Shown piece by piece: positions 5,829-9,807 of a stretch of DNA of 9,807 bases (its first letter is position 1; the number at the start of each line of letters is the position of its first letter). The notes under the pieces were generated by a model. That model had not been told where the DNA came from, did not search any database, and was given only the letters and a program-made list of their open reading frames with translations. Source of the DNA: Bacteroidota bacterium (GTDB taxonomy: Bacteria; Bacteroidota; Ignavibacteria; Ignavibacteriales; Ignavibacteriaceae). The translations under genes were made by a program, and so were the position numbers. Where the stretch lies: contig JAUZPC010000079.1 in the NCBI GenBank assembly GCA_030706105.1, positions 1-9,807 of the forward strand, given 5' to 3'.

Positions 5829-8294
5829 TTACATCATACTTTGAGGATCAATATCATAGACCAGTCGAATGTCTTTATGCTTTGATTCCTTTTTAAACTT
5901 AATATAACTATCCATAATTGCTTTGCGAAGCCAGCTTCCCGTTTTATCTTCACTTTTGTTACTTTTAACCAGCAAGTGAAAACGATAGTAGCTTTTTAAC
6001 CTGGCAATTAAGGCAGGGGCAGGCTCACTGATTGTTACATATTTTTTATATGCCAGAATGTTTTTATAGAAATCATTTATTGCCCCTTTGGCTTTATCTT
6101 CCTGCAAGTCCCTTGCTTCTATCAAACAGAGACGCGTAAAAGGCGGAAATCCCATTTGTTCTCTTTGGAGAATTTGATTTTCATAAAGCCCCTGGTAATC
6201 ATATTCCAAAACTCTTTGCAGCACAAAATTTTGAGGGTTAAGAGTCTGTATAAGAACTTCCCCTTCATTCTTGCTCCTGCCGGCTCTGCCGGCAACCTGT
6301 GTTAAAAGCTGAAAAGTTCTCTCATCCGCTCTAAAATCCGGCATCCACAGATTATTTTCTGCCGATATTACACCCACTAATGTTACCCTGGAAAAATCCA
6401 ATCCCTTAGACACTATTTGTGTCCCCACAAGAATATCAATTTCGCCCTTGCTGAATGACTGGAGTATATTGCTTAAGCTGGCTTTCTTGGATATTGAATC
6501 AGAATCAATTCTTTGAATATTTGCATTTGGGAAATAGTAGCCAAGTTCATCTTCCACTTTTTCAGTACCCATACCAAAGTATTTTAAGGAATAAGAACCG
6601 CAAAACCCGCAATGGTCAGGCAGGGTTTTAACCAGCCCGCAATAATGGCAGGAAATATTATTTTTATTTATATGATAAACCATTGGTACGGAGCAATTAT
6701 CACAGATAATTACCTGCCCGCAATCATTACAATACACCTGGGTTGAGAACCCTCTTCTGTTTTGAAGAATTATGACTCCTTCTTCTTTTTTAAGCTTATC
6801 ATCAATTCTATTAAGAAGGTTTGAAGAAAAGATAAAATCTCCTTTCTTCTTTCCCATGTCATAAGAAGTATTTACAAGCTCAATTACCGGCATCTTGGCA
6901 TCATCAATTCTTTGCGGAAGCTGAAGCAAAGTGTATTTACCGGTTTTAGCATTATACATACTTTCTATGCTTGGAGTAGCTGACCCTAACATAACCGGAC
7001 AATTGTTATATTTTGCCAATATTATTGCAGTATCACGACCGTTATATTTGGGAGTCATATCAAACTGTTTATAACTCTGGTCGTGCTCTTCATCTACAAT
7101 AATAATTCCAATATTCTTTAGCGGAGCAAATATAGCCGACCTTGCACCTATAACAACATTCACCTTTCCATCTACAATCTTTCGCCAGGCGTCATACCTC
7201 TCGCCTAAAGAAATTCTGCTGTGCATTACGGCGACAGTGCCTGGAAAATTATTAAGCAGTCTTGCAGTTGCCTGGGGAGTGAGGGAGATTTCAGGAACCA
7301 AAAAGATGGCAGTCTTTCCTTCTTCCAGAACTTTCTTTATAAGCTCAATATAAACTTGAGTTTTGCCGCTTCCCGTCACTCCATGCAGCAGGTAAGTCTG
7401 AAATTTATTAAGGTTTTGGGAAACTTCTGCAACAATTTTATTCTGATCTTCTGTCAGCTCAAACAGTTTAATTTCTTCCGTATAATGCTCAATATACTTA
7501 CGTTCAATTTCTTTTTCAAAAATCTCAACTAAGTCTTTCTTAACAAGTCCATTTAGTGATGCAGACGAGGCCTCTGTTTTAGCAATTAGCTTTGATGCCT
7601 GTACAGGCTTATTTTTTTTCTTTAATAATTCCAACAAGATTTTAAGCTGTACCGGAGACTTTGTTTCTATTTCCGGAATCTGCTCATATATTTCTGAAGC
7701 AGTCTTTTTTAGTCTTACAAACCGTGTCTTTTTTACTTTTACTTTAGGGTCAATAATATCATCATGAATTGTAAGTATCCCCTCTTCATTCATTTTCTTG
7801 ATAGTATGATAAATATTTTTTTTATTTACCACTTTCTGAATAGAATTTAGAGTAACATTATCTTTTTCACTCAGGAATTCCAGTATTCTAAATTTGACAG
7901 TATCCTGCCTTTTCTCGTTAGCAAGAAGCTCTTTGCAATACTCTTTATCGGCAGTTATTCTTCTCTGTGATTCAACTTCTATACCATAAGGAATTGATAA
8001 TCTAATGGTTTCGCCCAGTGATGACAAATAGTAATCAGCTACCCACTTGTAAAAATTCAGCATTTCATTATTAAATATTCTGTTTTTGTCCAATATCTCC
8101 TGAACACTTTTAAGACCTTCGGTAACGTCGGTAGTATCAGATATATTAATAATAAATCCGGTAACTGTTCTTTTGCCGAATGGGACAACCGCCCTAACAC
8201 CGGCAATTGCGAGATGCTCCAGTTCTTCAGGGATAATATATGTAAATGAATTCCTGAATGGAAGCGGGAAAACTATTTCAGCGTATTTTGCCAT
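5829..8294 (-). CDS. priA: Primosomal replication restart helicase PriA
   Basis: An 821-aa superfamily 2 DNA helicase that rebuilds replication forks after collapse. The N-terminal DNA-binding domain (about 1-105) opens with the PriA-type YAEIVFPLPFRNSFTY and VPFGKR segments. A winged-helix region and linker follow (about 130-270). The helicase core has Walker A GVTGSGKT (305-312), DEEH (401-404), GSAT (437-440) and motif VI QVAGRAGR (666-673). Eight cysteines of the two zinc sites lie between the helicase lobes: C522, C525, C531, C534, C549, C552, C562, C565. Length is somewhat above the 730 or so of E. coli PriA, and within the range expected of this phylum. It starts 19 bp after the LD-carboxypeptidase stop with no recognisable Shine-Dalgarno, so the two are likely cotranscribed. 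All key residues seem intact. Confidence 0.96.
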   Translation of the reverse strand: MAKYAEIVFPLPFRNSFTYIIPEELEHLAIAGVRAVVPFGKRTVTGFIINISDTTDVTEGLKSVQEILDKNRIFNNEMLNFYKWVADYYLSSLGETIRLSIPYGIEVESQRRITADKEYCKELLANEKRQDTVKFRILEFLSEKDNVTLNSIQKVVNKKNIYHTIKKMNEEGILTIHDDIIDPKVKVKKTRFVRLKKTASEIYEQIPEIETKSPVQLKILLELLKKKNKPVQASKLIAKTEASSASLNGLVKKDLVEIFEKEIERKYIEHYTEEIKLFELTEDQNKIVAEVSQNLNKFQTYLLHGVTGSGKTQVYIELIKKVLEEGKTAIFLVPEISLTPQATARLLNNFPGTVAVMHSRISLGERYDAWRKIVDGKVNVVIGARSAIFAPLKNIGIIIVDEEHDQSYKQFDMTPKYNGRDTAIILAKYNNCPVMLGSATPSIESMYNAKTGKYTLLQLPQRIDDAKMPVIELVNTSYDMGKKKGDFIFSSNLLNRIDDKLKKEEGVIILQNRRGFSTQVYCNDCGQVIICDNCSVPMVYHINKNNISCHYCGLVKTLPDHCGFCGSYSLKYFGMGTEKVEDELGYYFPNANIQRIDSDSISKKASLSNILQSFSKGEIDILVGTQIVSKGLDFSRVTLVGVISAENNLWMPDFRADERTFQLLTQVAGRAGRSKNEGEVLIQTLNPQNFVLQRVLEYDYQGLYENQILQREQMGFPPFTRLCLIEARDLQEDKAKGAINDFYKNILAYKKYVTISEPAPALIARLKSYYRFHLLVKSNKSEDKTGSWLRKAIMDSYIKFKKESKHKDIRLVYDIDPQSMM

Positions 8295-8313
8295 TTAATT
8301 TATGACAATATAA

Positions 8314-9357
8314 TTACAGTACTGCATTTTCTTTTAACGTAATAGTTTTTTCATCGGCATTTAGAGAGCAATGCACGCATATAGGCAAAGTAAATTTATT
8401 AACTATATGGCCGAATGACATTCCATAAACCACCGGCACGCCTAAATTACATAGTCTGTCTGATAATACGTCAAACAACGACAAAGAATCAGAAAAGCTT
8501 TCAGGTTTGGAATCGGCTCTTGTAAATACGCCCAAAACTATCCCTTTAACCTTGTTAAATTTTCCGGCCTGTTTCATCTGTGTAAGCATTCTGTCAACTC
8601 TGTATGGCTCTTCACCAACTTCTTCAAGGAATAAAATTTTTCCGTCGGTATCAATATCATAAGGAGTACCGACCAAAGAAACTACAATTGATAAATTGCC
8701 GCCGGTTAATATCCCTTCTGCCATACCGCCTTTAATAATTTTGGGTTTAAAATATTCGGTATCTTTTTCAGGCAGTGCATTTGTTAAAGTAAGAGGCTTA
8801 ACAGGATTAATCAATACATCGGTGAAATTTTTAACACTAAAGTCATTGAATGTAGACGTGCCAACCGGGCCATGGAAGCAGACTAATCCTGTCTGCGAAT
8901 ATAGTCCATATAACAAAGATGTAATATCGCTGTATCCTATTAGCACTTTAGGATTATGTTTAATTAAATCATAATCAAGCAGGGACAGTATTCTTGCACA
9001 TCCGTATCCTCCCCTTGTGCATACAATTCCTTTAACATCCATATTTGCAAACATTTCATTAACATCATCAGCCCTCTGGATATCCGTACCACCTAAATAA
9101 CCATGGCGGGCAAGAACATTTTTTGCTGTTACTACTTTGAAGCCCAATTTAGTTAAATTATCCTTACTCTCTTCAAGTTCTTTTTCTGAAATGAAACTGC
9201 CCGGAGATATAAGTCCCAAAGTATCACCTGCTCTTAATCTTGGCGGCTTAATTGTTTTAATTCTTTTCTTTCTATCCTCCGCACTCATTGATTTATAAGG
9301 CATTGCGGCTAACAAAGCGGCAGCCGAAGCAGTCGTTAAAAATTTTTTTCTATTCAT
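8314..9357 (-). CDS. Exported LD-carboxypeptidase (peptidase family S66)
   Basis: A 347-aa protein that removes the terminal D-Ala from murein tetrapeptides (L,D-bond to meso-DAP) in peptidoglycan recycling or remodelling. S66 signatures: RGGYG-x-AR (116-123), the nucleophile Ser143 in IGYSDIT, Glu245 in FLEEVGEEPYRVDRML, and the catalytic His317 in FGHIVNKFTLP. Unlike cytoplasmic E. coli LdcA, it begins MNRKKFLTTASAAALLAAMP, a signal peptide with a twin-arginine-like RK-x-FLT pattern, so it probably acts outside the inner membrane. The ATG at 9357 is chosen because the signal starts there. An upstream in-frame TTG at 9378 would add MKNWNLY ahead of the export motif and has no ribosome site. 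The gene precedes priA by 19 bp and follows lysA after a repeat-rich gap. Whether export uses Tat or Sec is open. Confidence 0.9.
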   Translation of the reverse strand: MNRKKFLTTASAAALLAAMPYKSMSAEDRKKRIKTIKPPRLRAGDTLGLISPGSFISEKELEESKDNLTKLGFKVVTAKNVLARHGYLGGTDIQRADDVNEMFANMDVKGIVCTRGGYGCARILSLLDYDLIKHNPKVLIGYSDITSLLYGLYSQTGLVCFHGPVGTSTFNDFSVKNFTDVLINPVKPLTLTNALPEKDTEYFKPKIIKGGMAEGILTGGNLSIVVSLVGTPYDIDTDGKILFLEEVGEEPYRVDRMLTQMKQAGKFNKVKGIVLGVFTRADSKPESFSDSLSLFDVLSDRLCNLGVPVVYGMSFGHIVNKFTLPICVHCSLNADEKTITLKENAVL

Positions 9358-9399
9358 ATATAAATTCCAGTTTTTCAAAATAATTTTTATCTCATCGCA

Positions 9400-9466
9400 C
9401 CTGCGATTTCATATATCCCTTGCACACCAGTATCTTGAGACGTTTGCAAAACGTCTCTACAAAACA
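9400..9466 (+). repeat. Imperfect direct repeat, first unit (with palindrome core)
   Basis: This unit recurs 137 bp to the right (9537-9603) without gaps until its last bases. TTGCACACC (9420-9428 and 9557-9565) and a 28-base core (9437-9464 and 9574-9601) are identical; the flanks are partly diverged. The core holds a palindrome: GAGACGTTT, loop GCA, AAACGTCTC at 9437-9457, followed by a TACAAAA tail. Confidence 0.8.
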
Positions 9467-9505
9467 TATTCAATATAATTTGCTAATGATTTTATTCTTA
9501 CTGTA

Positions 9506-9526
9506 GAGACGTTCTGAGAACGTCTC
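9506..9526 (-). repeat. Inverted middle copy of the palindromic repeat
   Basis: GAGACGTTC (9506-9514), loop TGA, GAACGTCTC (9518-9526). The conserved GTA flank sits to the left, so this copy is in the opposite orientation to its two neighbours. Compared with them, a T-A pair near the loop has become C-G, so the stem is kept intact by a paired change. Confidence 0.75.
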
Positions 9527-9536
9527 CGCCAAAGTG

Positions 9537-9603
9537 CCCGCAATTCTGAATATACTTTGCACACCGGCATTCAGAGACGTTTGCAAAACGTCTCTACAAA
9601 AAC
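9537..9603 (+). repeat. Imperfect direct repeat, second unit (with palindrome core)
   Basis: Partner of the unit at 9400-9466. The palindrome core at 9574-9594 is identical to that at 9437-9457, with the same TACAAAA tail. It lies about 26 bases downstream of the lysA stop. No U-run follows the hairpin when read in the direction of lysA, so it does not look like a standard intrinsic terminator. The remaining bases of the 9358-9620 gap show no gene. Confidence 0.8.
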
Positions 9604-9620
9604 ATTATGCCATTTACGAT

Positions 9621-9807
9621 TTACAAATATTTTCCTTCATCATATAATAAATGGTCGTAAGTTTCCCGGCTGCGTATAACTTTGTAGGAATCGCCGTCCA
9701 CCATTATTTCCGGTGCACGCCTGCGTGCATTATAGTTACTGCTCATAACCATACCATAAGAGCCGGCAGATAATATTGCGAGATATTCATTACGTTCCAT
9801 TTTTGAG
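9621..9807 (-). CDS. lysA: Diaminopimelate decarboxylase, C-terminal 61 residues (partial)
   Basis: The reverse strand is open from the window edge to a TAA at 9623-9621. It encodes AGSYGMVMSSNYNARRRAPE, then a valine-aspartate-glycine strand and VIRSRETYDHLL. This is the conserved C-terminus of LysA, the PLP-dependent decarboxylase that turns meso-diaminopimelate into L-lysine in the cytoplasm. The Tyr of the G-x-YG motif, normally GAYG and here GSYG, contacts the cofactor in the family. Related decarboxylases such as carboxynorspermidine decarboxylase lack this exact SSNYN pattern as far as I recall. The N-terminal barrel lies outside the window. The gene is upstream of the LD-carboxypeptidase on the same strand, separated by 263 bp containing three palindromes. 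Confidence 0.9.
   Translation of the reverse strand, partial: SKMERNEYLAILSAGSYGMVMSSNYNARRRAPEIMVDGDSYKVIRSRETYDHLLYDEGKYL

Noticed and set aside
7221..7532. Plus-strand 103-codon open frame opposite priA
   Set aside because: It lies across the reverse complement of the PriA helicase domain (Walker A region), so it is a shadow frame.
9358..9378. TTG start adding seven residues to the LD-carboxypeptidase
   Set aside because: It would place extra residues before the export signal MNRKKFL, and no Shine-Dalgarno supports it.
9437..9594. CRISPR array
   Set aside because: Only three copies, one inverted, short perfect palindromes and unequal similarity in the spacers. No cas genes are seen.
9574..9594. 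Intrinsic terminator of lysA
   Set aside because: Read in the lysA direction, the hairpin is followed by GAATGCCGG, not a U-run; the T-run lies before the hairpin.

Overview
The window is AT-rich (roughly 35-40% GC by eye) bacterial chromosome that is densely coding, with short gaps and several tightly packed operons. The proteins resemble those of the Bacteroidota/Chlorobiota/Ignavibacteriota group. I lean towards an Ignavibacteria-like free-living bacterium, because of the membrane-anchored iron-sulfur oxidoreductase, a lone BioY, mixed use of Shine-Dalgarno sequences and a TTGACT-type promoter. This placement is inference from style of sequence and was not tested by any search.

Layout from left to right. 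(1) Minus-strand operon, about 3473 down to 1: an alpha/beta hydrolase, the biotin transporter component BioY (translationally coupled to the hydrolase), a 662-aa membrane-bound heterodisulfide-reductase-like Fe-S protein of the type thought to pass electrons from ETF to menaquinone, and the first ten codons of another gene that leaves the window at base 1. (2) A divergent intergenic region (3474-3660) carrying promoter-like sequences. (3) Plus-strand operon, 3661-5461: a divergent HisA/HisF-family TIM barrel protein, a single-domain cyclic-nucleotide-binding protein and a UspA stress protein. The spacings are 3 bp and a 38-bp overlap. (4) A 95-bp convergent gap with a weak hairpin. (5) Minus-strand group, from 9807 down to 5557: the 3' end of lysA (diaminopimelate decarboxylase), an intergenic region with three palindromic repeats, an exported LD-carboxypeptidase, the primosomal helicase PriA, and a small two-helix membrane protein.

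Functionally the window mixes housekeeping (PriA replication restart, LysA lysine/DAP metabolism, peptidoglycan tetrapeptide trimming, biotin uptake) with electron transfer and what looks like a small stress or signal-response operon. No CRISPR array, phage, transposase or toxin-antitoxin pair is visible. The points most worth a second look are the HisA-like protein, which lacks several HisA signature residues and sits with signalling-type genes rather than his genes, and the alternating palindromic repeat cluster in front of the LD-carboxypeptidase gene.
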